Source of the DNA: Alligator mississippiensis
Taxonomy: Eukaryota; Chordata; Crocodylia; Alligatoridae
Assembly (NCBI RefSeq): GCF_030867095.1
Contig: NC_081828.1
Coordinates: 50,755,434 to 50,819,433, forward strand
DNA: 64,000 nucleotides
Direction: 5' to 3'
The notes under the pieces: generated by a model
Databases searched by the model: none
Told to the model about the DNA's origin: nothing
Seen by the model: only the letters and a program-made list of their open reading frames with translations
Position numbers and translations under genes: made by a program
In this document: positions 34,880-46,392 of the stretch, one piece after another
How positions within the stretch are numbered: the stretch's first letter is position 1
Layout of the letters: each line of letters starts with the position of its first letter

Positions 34880-35580
34880 GAGTATGTAGGTGACTTATGT
34901 CATATTGAATGTAATATTTGAATGTTTGTAATAGTTGCCCATTAGCCAGTTCAGGAAGAAGACAAGATTCATCTCCTTATCTAGGCCATTGTTTTGGCCT
35001 ACGTGCGGAAGGTCCTGACTTTGCTCAAAGTCTTAACTCTTGAATTTTATCTTTAGAGGCCTTTAACAAAGTTAACCTAAAAATGACCCTTAAGCAAATA
35101 TCCCAAGAAATCAAACCCTAGGAGCCTTTGAAAAGATTGGAAAGAAAGGAAATTCTCCAAAATAATTAAAATGGTCAACAAAAGAACCTGAACCCAGCAG
35201 AAATCTGTTAAGAAAGTTCCGAGCCCAAATTTGGGAGTAGCGACAGGTTTGGGTAAGAGGGGCCCAAGACAGCAACTCACTCAATAAAAACTGTAACCTA
35301 CTGTCCCAATTTGGAGGTAACCTCACTTGCAGAACAACTAAGGAAGAATCACAAGTGTAGGCCGGATCAGACTGATCACCTGAACCACCCTGTCCGTGAA
35401 CACGAATCTCTTAATTCATGCTGAAGCTGCGGAGCGCCCGAAAGGGACTGAAGGAAGGGGACTTAGTCCTATCAGTATTGAGGCCAGCCCATTGAACCGT
35501 ACTACTGAGGCCAACCCATTAAATTGTACTACTGAGGAATGAAAGCATATCTAGGTATTTGGCTTCTCGGAATTCTAGGA
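34880..35580 (+). mobile_element. Endogenous retrovirus 5' LTR and leader remnant (probable)
   Basis: An AATAAA polyadenylation signal lies at 35,283-35,288. At 35,432-35,449 'agcgcccgaaagggac' matches the tRNA-Lys3 primer-binding site with one missing base and a changed 5' end. A leader-like stretch follows, with a possible splice donor 'attgtaagta' near 35,580. Signal, then U5, then primer site is the retroviral order. The LTR start is not defined, and no gag or pol follows before the CR1 copy at 36,095, so the internal region has been lost. Confidence 0.45.
35478..35535 (+). repeat. Two-copy tandem repeat of about 27 bp
   Basis: The phrase 'tgaggccagcccattgaacc' recurs as 'tgaggccaacccattaaatt', each followed by 'gtactac'. 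Confidence 0.85.
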
Positions 35581-36094
35581 TTGTAAGTATATCATGAAAA
35601 TAATAGTATTGATCCAAATTTAACTTTGAGTTGTAATTGTAGTTGTTTTTGTAATACTAATTCTTATAGCATTGTTTGGGAAGGAAGTGCATTTGGAGCA
35701 TTGTTTCTGATATATGTAGTTATTGTGTTCTTAATGTTTGTGGTATTTCTTAAAGCTAAGCAGTGTTATATGCATAGCAAAGAATTTTAAAATAAAATTG
35801 TGCTGTATGAATTAAGAGTGTAATCATTGTGAAATCATGCAAGTAGCTAAAAATTTCCCCAGCCAGTGCATCAAACGAATCAGTAAGTTGTGTGGGATCT
35901 TCTCTATTCCATAACCCACTAGAGACAACTTATAAGTCCCATCTTTGCACTGATGTCTGTACCTAGCTTAGGAAGAAAAAGTGATATCTCAAGCTATTGT
36001 CTCTCTTCCTTTGCTTCTTTTCTTCTGCTTAGAACATGGTTGCCAAATTTGCATGGAAGTGGTTTTACTCCCAAGCTTGTCATCCTACTTACGG
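35581..36094. other. No recognisable feature
   Basis: AT-rich sequence between the retroviral remnant and the CR1 tail. Confidence 0.5.
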
Positions 36095-37225
36095 TTTCAT
36101 AGTTTCATAGTTGGTAGGGTTGGAAGGGACCTGAGCAGATCATCAAGTCCGACCCCCTGCCATGGGCAGGAAACAATGCTGGGGTCAAACGACCCCGGCT
36201 AGGTGATTATCTAGCCTCCTTTTGAAGACCCCCAGGGTAGGAGTGAGCACCTCCCTTGGAAGTTGGTTCCAGATCCTAGCTGCCCTGACAGTGAAGTAGT
36301 GCTTCCTGATATCTAGCCTGAATCTACTCTCAGTCAACTTATGGCCATTATTCCTTGTTACTCCCAGTAGTGCTTGGGGGAACAGGGACTCTCCCATTGC
36401 TTGCTGGTCCCCCTTGACCAGTTTATAGACGGCCACCAGATCCCCTCTCAGCCTTCTCTTGTGGAGGCTGAATAGGTTTAGGTCCTGTAGCTTCTCCTCG
36501 TAGGATTTGCCCTGCTGCCCCCTGGTCATGCGAGTGGCCCTCCTCTGGACCCTCTCGATGCTGTCCACATCCCTCCAGAAGTGCAGCGCCCAGAACTGAA
36601 CGCAATACTCCAACTGCAGCCTGACCAATGTCACATAGAGGGGGAGGATCACCTCCTTGGACCTGCTCGTGATGCATCTGTGGATGCATGACAAGGTGTG
36701 GTTAGCCTCCTTGACCGCGTCCCCACATTGGCAGCCCATGTTCATTTTGGCTTCAGTAATGACTCCGAGATCCTTTTCTGCCTCTGTGCTGATGAGAAGG
36801 GAGTTCCCAGCCTGTAGGTATGCTGCTGGTTCTTCCTCCCTGGGTGCAGCACCTTGCACTTGTCAGTGTTGAAACCCATCCTGTTCTCATCTGCCCACCC
36901 CTGTAACCTGTCCAGATCTAGTTGTAGCCTGTCCCTCTCTTCTAGTGTGTCCACTTCTCCCCACATCTTAGTGTCATCTGCGCATTTGAACACGGTGCTT
37001 TTCACCTTGTCCAAATCGCTGATGAAGATGTTGAACAGTGCGAGACCGAGCCCTTGGGAACCCCATTGCCCACATCCCTCTGGGTCAAAAATGACCCATT
37101 CACCACCACTCTCTGGGTGCGGCCCTTCAGCCAATTTGCGACCCATCTGACTGTAGGCATTGACACCACAGTCACCTAATTTTTTAATGAGAATGGGGTG
37201 AGAGACAGTGGTGAAGGCCTTCCTA
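36095..37225 (-). pseudogene. CR1 LINE, minus strand, RT palm to 3' end
   Basis: Read on the minus strand, FRKAFTTVSHPILIKKLGDCG (motif A) lies near 37,210 and ALFNIFISDLDK near 37,030. Motif C appears as CADDTKMWG near 36,985, and DENRMGFNTDKCKVLHPG near 36,880. A second frame, 36,859-36,185, carries the thumb and C-terminal part, ending in LDIRKHYFTVRAARIWNQLP. The 3' end (left side on the plus strand) shows 'tttcatagtttcatag', the CR1 tail octamer repeated. The frames overlap with a shift near 36,800 and there is a break between motifs A and B. The element is 5'-truncated near 37,225. Confidence 0.92.
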
Positions 37226-37380
37226 AAGGTGTGAGCCCTGATGGTGTGAGACCTGATGTTATAATTGAACTTCAATGTGAGTTGGGACCCCACTTTTAAT
37301 GTTTTAACTGCTATAGGATCATAGACCCAGTTTGAAAACTTTTAGTTTATAACCTTCCTCAGATGTCCTTCATGGGCAAG
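37226..37380. other. Short unassigned spacer
   Basis: AT-rich, between the CR1 truncation point and the next element. Confidence 0.4.
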
Positions 37381-39538
37381 TCCAGACGAGTGCACACGTG
37401 CCTTCTTGCAGCATTTCAAAGCCCTTTGAGATACTGCAAGTGGCATGTGTGGCAATGAGAAAACATTCCCCGTACTGCAAATTTGAAGTGCAGGGGCAAA
37501 ATTAGACCCTTGGATATCCAGGGGTCAACAAAAATCGCAGCGGAAAAAAATAGGGCAGGGCATGGTTTGGGACAGTGCCCTGAGCCAACTAGAGGCTGGG
37601 TCCTCCACAGAGATGCTCTGGTAGCAGCCAGAGTGTCTCTATGGCTGGCTCTTGCCCTGGTACTGAAGCACATTGCCTGCCTGTGCAGGGCAGGAAGAGT
37701 GACAGCTGCAGGGAGCTGGACCTGGGCTCCAGTGCTGGTAAGTAGGGGGTGGAGGGGCTGGAGGAGGGGAGAGGGGATCATGGTGGGGGACCCCTGCTGG
37801 CCCTGTCCCCTCCCCCAGGCCCCCAGATCACTGTTCCACCCATCCCCATCCCCTGCCTTCATCCTGAGCCCCCAATCACTGCCCCACCCCTGCCTGCTCC
37901 CCCAGCCCCCCTGATCACTGCCCCACTCAGCGCCAACCCCTGCCTACCCCCTGAGCCCCCCATCACTGCCCTACCTGGCCCCATCATTCCCTAGCCCCCT
38001 GAGTCCCCCCATCACTGCCCTGCTTGGCCTTATTCCCCGCCTGCCCACCGAGCCCCCCGATAACTGCCCTGCCTGGCCCCACCCCATGCTTGACCCTCTG
38101 GGCTCCAGCATCCCGGCAATTTAAAAAAAAAAAAAAAAGAACCAACCCCACACTCACTGGCAGTAGTAGCTGCCGTTGGGGGCTACTGGGTCATCCCCCA
38201 CCCCATAGTGTGGGGCCAGAAGACAGCTGCAGCAGCCCCAGCTTGGGCTCTGCTGCCTCCTGCTGCCCTGTGCTACATAGGGGGGCTCTGCCAGGAGGCT
38301 CCAGAGCCCCCACAGCCCCTGCTACTGCTGGTGAGTAGAGGCTTTTTTTCTTTTTTTTTTTAAAGTGCCAGAGGCTGGGGGGCAGCCATTGGGGGGGCCT
38401 GGGAGAGCAGGCAGGGGGTGGGGCCAGATGGGGGAACAATCCAGGGGACAAGGGAAGCAAGCAGGGGTGGGGCATGTAGGCCCAGCATGGGGGGGTGATA
38501 GCCCCTGCTAGGGCCATTTGGCCCCTGTGGGTGGGCTGTGGCCCCTGTGGGGGGCAGCAAAGCATATAGGTATTTAGAATTCACTTTATTATGATGATAG
38601 AGACACCGGTAGTCTTCCAAATTGCTTTAACACTGCAGCTATATCAATAAAATATTACCCAATTGATCGCTTTCTCTGTCTCTCACTCTCTCTCTATATA
38701 GTGGTCTTTTGTTTTAATTATGGAGGAACATGGATTTGGGGGTATTTTACAGAGTGACTTTTGAATTTTTTTATCAGGGGTTTTTCACTTTTCAAACAGC
38801 AAACACTAGAATTCCTGCTAGGAAGGCCAGTGGCAGGACCCTGCCCGCTCAGAGCTGGCACCTTGGACCCAGCTGGCTGTGGCTGACTTCCTGGCCAACT
38901 GGGGCTAGGAGGACATGTTTTGACAGTTCAAAGCAAGCCACCACACCTGGAACATCTTCTGCGCAATAGCTGCCTAGATGGACACACATGGCAGTAGTGC
39001 TGCACAAAGGCCAACTCTACAGCCACAGTCCACTGGCAGCTGGTCCAGAGGACAGATGACTCTAGTGGCTGTGCAGTCCCCATCCAGGTCTGGCAGGTGC
39101 GCAGCAGGTCACAGCCAGGCAGCAGCCCCCACTGCCAGACTGCTGCAGTGGGTAAAGGTGTAGGGAACTCTCGGGGCTGCTACAGCAGCCCAGCTGGCAC
39201 AAGGGGTAGTGTCCCTAGGTACCAGTTGGCTGGGCCCCAGAAGCTCCTGAATGCAAGTAGCCATGAGCTACTTGACAGGGCAGCCTTCTGTACTGCTGGG
39301 GCCAGGACAGGGCAGCTTTTTATACTGCTGGAGACAGCACAGGTGCTGGCCCTGGGCTCTTGCTCCCCCTGGCTGCAGATCCGGGAGGAGCCAGGTGGGG
39401 TTATTTTGCCCCAAGTGGTACAATTTGCCCCACACCAAAGTGCATGTCCAGGCACGTGCGCTGAGGCAAAAAGCCCCGACTCAAATTTGCACCACTTCTA
39501 TTTGAGCTGCTGCAAGTGCACATGCTTGCACGTGTGGA
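37381..39538. mobile_element. Composite inverted-repeat element with internal foldback (about 2.2 kb)
   Basis: The left end 'tccagacgagtgcacacgtg' matches the element at 9291. The right end, 'gcacatgcttgcacgtgtgga', is a looser inverted copy that also shares the following 'gcagca' and 'caaa' spacing. Inside, 37,735-38,140 and 38,335-38,560 are inverted copies of each other: 'gctggtaagtaggggg', poly-A at 38,118-38,139, and poly-T at 38,343-38,362 on the other side. No transposase is present. All long frames inside are compositional. Class and boundaries are inferred. Confidence 0.5.
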
Positions 39539-40030
39539 TGCACCCCATGAGTTAAAAATAAGAGTACACATATTCTCACATCAACTTCTCATCCTCTTTT
39601 TCTCCCCATCTATAAAAATTCTTCAACAAGAAATAACATTTAAGTTTATAGATTCAAATAAGTTACACATTTCAACATTTCAGAGCTGCTCATCTTCTGA
39701 GATCATATGAAAAAAGTATTTTATTTCATTACATTTACAGTTACCAATTTTCAGTTTAATTGCAAATATCCCCTCCTCATTTTATGACAAGGGAGACCAC
39801 ATGTTTCTTTAGAATTTTAATTATTGTGTCTAATTTTTCATGCTCCCTCTTGCTTTTCTTCTCTAAGGTCAAAAACCCTTGTTGACCTCTCTTCGTATAA
39901 GAGTTTATGCATACCCTTAATTAATCTTTCTGAATACCTGTGACCCACCTCTGATTTTTTTTTAAATTCTTTTTCAGATAGAGCGATTATATTCCTGATG
40001 AGACTTGGACCACTGATTTATATAATAGCA
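39539..40030. other. No recognisable feature
   Basis: AT-rich spacer. Confidence 0.5.
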
Positions 40031-40640
40031 TCCAGAACCAGCTTTAGAGAAAAGGGTGCCCTGGACAAACTTGCATTTTGGCACCCACCTGGCACCCTTC
40101 TCAAGTCACCAGTGCTGCTGCCGTGCTGCAGAGGGGCTCCATCTGCCAGGCAAGGGAGCTGGGCAGGGCATCTGCCTGTGGAAGGGGTTGCCAGATGCAG
40201 CCCCTTAGAGCTGAAGCGGAGAGAGCAAGAGCTGGCAATGAGTGGCCAGCAAGTGGTGACACAGGGGCTCCAGTGGCCGCCACGGCGCTCCTCCAGGGCC
40301 TGACAAGCAACTGGCCACGTGCAGGCAAGACTTGACCCGAGCCCTGCCCTGCTTCCCTCCGCAGGTTGCTGCCCCAGCCTGGGGCTCCCTGCATGTGCTG
40401 CCCTGTCTTGTCCTGCCCCACTGGGGTGGGAACAGATGCTGCTGCTGCCTGTGTGCAGAGTCCCAGGCAGCTTGCCCTGCTGAGGCCCCTACCCTTCCCC
40501 CTGCCCTGGCTTTGTGTGGGGCCCTAAACAATGCCCCATGCTGGCACTGCTACCTGTTACTCATGGAGCCTGTGCACGTGTGTGTGACCCCCCTGACCAC
40601 AGTGCCCCAGGCAGTCACCCACATTGCCCAATATTTTCTT
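40031..40640. repeat. GC-rich dispersed repeat, unclassified
   Basis: Begins 'agaaccagctttagagaaaa' and 'gggtgccctggacaaacttg' in AT-rich surroundings and ends near 'cacccacattgcccaatatt'. The wording is that of a family of reptile non-autonomous DNA elements, but neither terminal repeat nor target duplication could be confirmed. Confidence 0.4.
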
Positions 40641-41815
40641 TGATGTATCCATCCTGTTCAAAATCAATCAACTCCTGACACCGTGTCATGTAACAATTGT
40701 AAAGATAAAGAGAAAAAGATTGTTTTCTTCAAATGCAAAACACAGAATGTTATTAGAATAAAGCAAATACAATTATCTCTACAGCTATTTCATTACGATA
40801 TCATCTCTAAAACTATTCTGTCTTATCCTGTTTTACTGAGGAGCACCTATCTAGAACCTTTCCTAAAACCCCTTCCTGGTTGGCTTGCTGTTTAATTTTA
40901 CAGATTAAAAAAAGTCGTATGTGTATCCTCATAGAAACCACGTTTCAGCATGCCATGTTGCATCATGATTTAACCTGGACAACTCAGATTAAGCTTTGTA
41001 TGCTTGGACCTGTTGTCCCTACAGTCTGCATTCTTTGTATCAGACATGAGGTAGTATGCATAGCTACTGGGCCAAGTTTGTGATGGCAGCAATGAATTAG
41101 CTAATGTGTGAGCAAATTGATGACCATATTCCTAAAGCAAATGGTGAAAGAAGCAATAACTAACTTCATCCTAATGTAGGATATAAACAATTGGTTAATT
41201 AACAAGTTGATGAGATTAGTTAATGCTTGTAAAGCACTCTGAATTCCTAGAAATGCTAAGTATTGTTACAATAAATCAGTTGGGTTGGAACTGGCTGTTT
41301 ATGCAGCATCCCCAGTAGGTGTGAATGGAAAAGTGGGCATTGCCAAGTCTCGTCTCCATGACAGCAGTATTGCTAACTCTTACCACTTCATGGCAAGACT
41401 TACGTGTTCTTCTTAAAGCCCGGGTTTCTGGAAATAGATCAGAATTCCCACATCATCTTTTTTAAACAAGCTTTTTTTTTTTACCCCTCAAAGTTGCAGA
41501 GAAAGCAGGTCTAGGGTGTACAAAGCACAGGGTAAAGCCACAGAGTCCAACATCTATCACTTTCCTGACCTCGTTATGTTTAAGTCAATCTAATGAGTTT
41601 TGAGTGAATCCGATTAGTAATGCGTTTACAGCTACCGGCTTCTCTCAGGTTTTGGGCAAAGCATTTGATGGCTTGAGGGTTTAGGAAAGGCCCCGTTAGA
41701 TGATGTTTGCTGGTGCTCAACCGCTCACCCCTCATCTCCTCACAAAGCCTGTACCTCCCATTAATGACAGCAGTTTTGCCATCCATTATTGGGGGGATAA
41801 CAAGAAGCCCCAGAC
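40641..41815. other. No recognisable gene
   Basis: AT-rich, with mixed composition from 41,400 leading to the CpG island. Confidence 0.5.
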
Positions 41816-41864
41816 CAGTGCTTCTCAGCCTTTTTAGACTCAAGGAGCCCCACACGGGACTCGG
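41816..41864. repeat. Left end of a hAT-type element, truncated
   Basis: 'cagtgcttctcagccttttt' is close to the left terminus of the element at 46,670 ('cagtgtttctcaaccc'). No right end is found before the CpG island. Confidence 0.45.
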
Positions 41865-42870
41865 GGCACTCTGCGGGTTCATCTCGCGAGTCAGGACTGC
41901 GCCCCAAGCAGCGCGCACCGCGTGGCACGGCACCGGCGGAGGATCGCTGCCCCATCTGTGATGAGGCAGGACCCGGCTACCTGGCCTATTCCCTTAGCTT
42001 AGAGCCTGCGGGAAGCAGAAGACAGAAGGCGCGCGGAGGTGTTTGTGGAGACCGGTTGCAAGAGCCGGAAAAGGCTGCGAGTGGCAGCACAGCCGTGTCT
42101 TTTCTTTCTGGGGCTGCCACAGTAAGACTAATCAGGCACCCCCTCCCCCGCGGGTCACCGCCAACCGCCGCCCACTGCCCGTTTGGTCCAACGTCGCAAG
42201 CCCAACCGCCGCGCACCGCCCCTCCCCCCGCACTCCGCGGCTGCGCGCGGCGCTCCGGGCCAGGGGCATTTCTGCGCAGGCGCCGCCGCTGCTCAGCTTC
42301 TGCCCCCTCCCCCCTGTGCGTGCGCGCGTGTGTATGTGTGCCCGCGGCGGAGCCTCCTCGCCTCTCCTCTCTTCTCCTTCCCCCTGTCTGCTCCGAGCTG
42401 CGCCGCGGCGGGATGCGGGGAGTCCGTGCTGGCTGAGCGGCTGCAGCCGGTCCTGCCTTGCCCGCGCTGCAGGTGAGCGTGGCCGGGCGGGGAGCGCGCG
42501 TGGGCCGCTGCCCGACCCCCGGGGCACCGCCACTGGCATTGTCCGGTGCCCCGCTCCGGGCCCGGCTGCGGATTGGAGGCGCGCGGTGCCTCCCAGATCC
42601 GGGGAGGTCCTGAGCCCGTTGTGCTGCCGGCGGAGCAGGGTCCCCGCGGGCTGTGGGGCGGGGGGCCGGGCCGGGCCGGGCGCGGGGGCAAGATGGAGGG
42701 GCGCGCGGGGTTTAAGTTGGGCACGTCGCCCCTGATGGAGGCGGTGGGAGCGGGTCGGGGCCGCGGCCTGAGTGGGTCCTGCTTCCCGCCCGGTCGGTTG
42801 GGGCCCACGGCGTGCGCGTGCGGGACGGGCCCGAGCGCCCCGGGGGCTGAGATGAAGCTGGTGTGGAGCA
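41865..42870 (+). promoter_or_regulatory. CpG island, probable TATA-less promoter of an unidentified gene
   Basis: This kilobase is very GC-rich and dense in CpG, unlike the AT-rich, CpG-poor DNA around it and unlike the GC-rich but CpG-poor repeats elsewhere. It holds several GC-box-like sites ('ccgcccc', 'ggcgggg'), a YY1-like 'aagatgg' near 42,691 and no TATA box near the likely start. A good 5' splice site lies within it. These are properties of vertebrate housekeeping-type promoters. The gene cannot be named because no coding exon is recognisable. A divergent transcript to the left is possible but unsupported. Confidence 0.8.
42300..42472 (+). other. Probable non-coding first exon with 5' splice site at 42,472/42,473
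   Basis: The segment ends 'gcgctgcag' followed by 'gtgagcgt', a near-consensus splice donor. A short upstream frame starts at the ATG at 42,413 (MRGVRAG, then stop), so this would be a 5' untranslated exon with a small upstream open reading frame. The transcription start is not defined and the left limit is a guess. The larger frames across the island run through the donor and are not gene evidence. The plus orientation is inferred from the donor alone. Confidence 0.5.
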
Positions 42871-44605
42871 GAGCCAGCGCCAGCCTCGGGGGAGCCTTCA
42901 GCAGCCGGGCAGGGCTGGGGAGGGCAGCCAAGCGATCAGCTGGGCTGTAGCACCGCTCCTGGTTTCAATGGGGCCCGCTGGTGAGGAGCTGCCCTGGGAG
43001 GGTTTGAGGCGGTGTGCCGAGGAGGTGGGAGCTGGCTCGGCCCGAGGAGGGTTCATGAGTGCAGACTTTGCCCTAGGGAGGGGTGGGCTGGGCTCCCAGC
43101 ACCACCCTCACCACAGGGACAGGGGCTAGTTGTGAAGTAGGGAGGAAACTTTAGCTTACCCCTCCCAGAGTTCACAGCTGGTGATATTATTGCCCTTGCA
43201 GCTGGGAACCACTAGAAGACAAATGGGGCCTAGCTGGTAGACATGGGGGCTGTGTAGACTGGACACAGGGTTAGTCAACTGTCTTATGCTGAGACTAGCA
43301 ACAGCAGTAGGCAACCACGTACTGCGAGATGCGCGGTTGGAGATCACTTCACTTACTTCCCCCACAGGTAGACCAGTGAATCTTTGCGTGTGTCTAGGTT
43401 ATAGGGTGTAGATTGTAGCTGTGCTGGTTTAAGGACATGGGCAGGCAAGGTTCTTTGGGTATCTTTTATTTTATCTTTTATTTGGGTATCAATATCTTTT
43501 ATTTTATCCTAGGTATAAGAGTAATCTTTGTGCTGATAGGAAGCACCTTACCTCCATTTTCCCAGAGAAGTATTACACGGCCTAGAACTCTGTAAAAAAT
43601 GTCTGTTATATTTTCCTTCTTTCCAAGTAACTGAACTGGACCCGTCCAGTGATTTATGGTTTTTTCCCATAAAGTGGGCATATTTTCAATCCCTTTATGT
43701 AAAGTATTACTGGTCATAACCTGTTCTTGTTTTTTTTTCCTTATCACAGAATATTATATATTCATACAACAGCAAGAAAATGATAAAATTAAAGTCTCCA
43801 TCCAGTATTCTTTGGACTGATAATGTATATATGCTGCTTATTAGCTTCAGATTACTGTAGGTATTTAATAATAGCAGGATGTTCATAATCATCACTCAAA
43901 GAGAAGCTGACTGGGGCCTTGATTCTGTAAGTTAATGTGCTCCACAGTGATACAAGAAGCTGCTCACATAGTTCAAACTGAAGTGTCAGTGTGTAATGGA
44001 GAAGTTGTAGTGTCAGTGCATATTGCAGAAATTGATATTGCTTTGTCTTTCCAGGGGTACTTTTCTGGCTTTGAAGACTGGCAGTTTCTCTGATAAATGC
44101 TGCATTTATGTGATATTTTATTTAAATATGGTATTTTGGTTCTGAGAGGGAAATCACTTGTGGATGCAAAATTATTTTACCTTCTAAGGCCTCTTTGTAT
44201 ACCCATGTGTGGGTTAGTAGTTTATGGATGCAGACACACAATGTGATTACTAGGGGATAATTTAACCCGGATTTTACTTAGTGGTGAGAAGTGAGCATCT
44301 GACCAGCTGGCTGCTCTCATTGTGTGCTGCCCCTTAAAGTGCTTGGCCTCTAGGCAGTGGGGGCTAGTTTTCACTGAGCAAGTATTTAGTCAATCCCATG
44401 ATGGGTAAGGTAGCAGACAGTGGCACACTGGTTTAGTTTACACTGATGTATAGTTGGTCCTCACTTTCTGCAGAGTAACTTCACTCCAGAGTGGAATGAC
44501 GTACACTAATATAAGGCTATTTTGATATGTCTTTGCAACTTTTATGCAAAGTAAAGCCAGATTAGTCTAGTCTTCTGCCAGGAGTGTCTCTTAGGGTTGC
44601 AGAAG
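42871..44605. other. No exon seen; short PLE-repeat remnant near 43,440
   Basis: GC content falls off after the island. At 43,440-43,510 'caggcaaggttctttgggta' followed by 'tatcttttatt' resembles the outer end of the PLE repeat at 2470, with a local duplication of the T-rich part. Otherwise nothing was recognised. Confidence 0.4.
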
Positions 44606-44610
44606 CACCG

Positions 44611-46149
44611 TGTCACGGGGCACCTCGCTGCCCCGCTCCTAGAGAGGGGAAAACTGCTGGGGAAAAGCCCTAGCAGGGATAATGAGTGCAGCTGTGAGTT
44701 GCCAGGGCAACTCCAGATAGACTGACTCACACCTGATGGTGGTCAGCTGGTAATGTAGGGCAGGGCTTGGCCCTCATAAAGCCCAGGGCTGAGGCCAGGC
44801 TGGCAGTTCCCTGCTGGCGGCCAGACGGAGAGGAGCTCCTGGGGCTGAGATGCGAGAACTGCTCGAGCAGAGTAGAGGATGGCGGCTCCAGGGGACTGGA
44901 GCAATGTTGTTATAGCTAGGCAGCCTTAAGTTAGGTTGTAGCCAGGAGGCTTGTGGTTTTGTTGTTGTTGTTTATTACACCAGTGGCTAGGGTGAGGCTA
45001 TAAGGGGTTGGAGGAGGCCTCATAGGGACCCCTGGAGGAGTGGGGGCCCCAGCGCCTGAGGAGGGCACAGCGTACTCATTGGGGACTCACAACGAAGGGT
45101 GAGGACCCCAGCGCCAGAGCAGGCGTGGCATACTCGGGGGGGAACCCCCAGTGGTATGGGGACCCTGGCACCAGTAAGGGCTCAGTATCCTTAAAGGGGC
45201 CTCACAGCAGAGTGTGAGGACCCTGGCACCCAGCGTGGGCACAGCGAGCCCCAGAGAGGGGGCAGTATTATTAGGAAGACCAGCGTGGGCACAGCAAGCC
45301 CCAGAGTGGGGCAGTATTATTAGGAAGCCTGGCGTGGGTGCAGCGAGCCCCAGGGAAGGGGGCGGCATTATTAAGGAGCCCAGCGGGGGCACAGCAAGCC
45401 CCAGTGAAGGAGTGATAGTATCAGGAAGCCCGGTGCGGGCATGTAAGGTCCCAGAGAAGGGGGACTATTGAGAATCCTGAGACGGTCGTAGCGAGCCCGG
45501 CTGTAGGCTAGTACGGCAATAGCCCTCAGTTAGGGGCAGGGTGCTGCGGTGGACCCCGACAGAAGGGGCTAGCAGTACAACACCCTAGGAGAAAGGCAAG
45601 GTGCTACGGTGGTCCCCGGCAAAGGGGGATAGTGGCGCGGTGAGCCTGGATAAGAGAGGGTAGCCGTGTGGTGGGCCTAAAGGACCGGAGACTCGATAGG
45701 AAGTCCTGTAGTGGGCTAGATTATTTTAGAGAAGGCCCAGAGTGGGCTCGACGAGAGTCCCCGTGAGGGGCCGTATATTAAAGAAGGTCCGGGAGTGGGC
45801 TAGACTACAGAGGAGGCCTGGGGGAGCGGGCGTGTATTTTGACAGACCAATGTCCAGTACATCTGCGAGGCTTGGGGCGTGGTATTAGGGGTTGGTAGGA
45901 GCCACGTGTAGCCCATAAGGCTAGGGTGCCTGGAACACACCCAGTGTACAGGGAGACCCCCGGTGGGTCCGGTAGAACACAGGGACGGAGGTCCCAGCTA
46001 ACCGTGCCTAGGAGATGTAAGGCAGCCTCCCAACTTCACTCAAGATCAAAGACGTGGCGGGCGAGAATAGAGGGTGCCCTTGGGCTGAATAGGCACGGAG
46101 AGGGGGCCTTAAGGGGATCACGGCCCTCCTGTAGGACCCTGCCGTGACA
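44611..46149 (+). mobile_element. LTR-like element with TGTCACGG/CCGTGACA ends and internal minisatellite
   Basis: The block starts TGTCACGG and ends CCGTGACA, exact inverted 8-mers with TG and CA limits. The flanks are 'caccg' and 'cacct', a 5-bp duplication with one mismatch. A promoter-like 'cataaagcccagggc' lies near 44,776. Downstream come a 'gttgttgttgtttatt' stretch and a 45,000-45,900 region of diverged tandem units. No gag, pol or transposase frame is visible. LTR-type ends and 5-bp flanks suggest a long solo LTR or a non-autonomous LTR element; the alternative is an unfamiliar DNA transposon. It is homologous along its length to 30,855-31,669. Confidence 0.65.
45225..45440 (+). repeat. 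Minisatellite of about 50-57-bp units
   Basis: Four units built on 'gcgtgggcacagcgagcccc' followed by 'ggcagtattattagg'. The units are diverged and vary in length. Looser units continue on both sides. Confidence 0.8.
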
Positions 46150-46161
46150 CACCTTCTAGTG

Positions 46162-46392
46162 AAGTGGTTTTCATACTGTTGCGTGGAACCATGGGGTTCT
46201 GCAGTAGGTCCTCAGGAGGTCCATGATGAGACTGGGAGTAATGGTGAAGCAGTCTGGGAGGCAGTGTGCTGCCATTGTGGGGCTGGGTGGCTTGGCTCCT
46301 AGTCCATATCAGTATTTAGCATGGGGTTAGAGGTTCCGTGGTAGAAGTGATATGAAAGGGTTCCTTGACTTTAAGAAGTTGGAAAGTCACTG
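46162..46392. mobile_element. Short hAT-type element (231 bp)
   Basis: The ends 'aagtggttttcatactg' and 'gttggaaagtcactg' are approximate inverted repeats. It is flanked by 'ttctagtg' (46,154-46,161) and 'ctctagtg' (46,393-46,400), an 8-bp duplication with one mismatch. Confidence 0.75.

Noticed and set aside
34665..34889. Lys/Glu-rich frames after the (TG)n run
   Set aside because: They are translations of simple sequence and a polypurine tract.
36095..37293. Two overlapping minus-strand frames as a host gene
   Set aside because: Their motifs are those of CR1 reverse transcriptase, and the 3' end has the CR1 tail.
42043..42735. 230-aa plus-strand frame in the CpG island
   Set aside because: CpG-rich DNA has few stop codons; the frame runs straight through the probable splice donor and has no recognisable protein features.
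45000..45900. Regular units resembling a CRISPR array
   Set aside because: The units are contiguous, diverged and 50-57 bp long, with no alternation of constant repeats and unique spacers; this is a minisatellite in a eukaryotic element.
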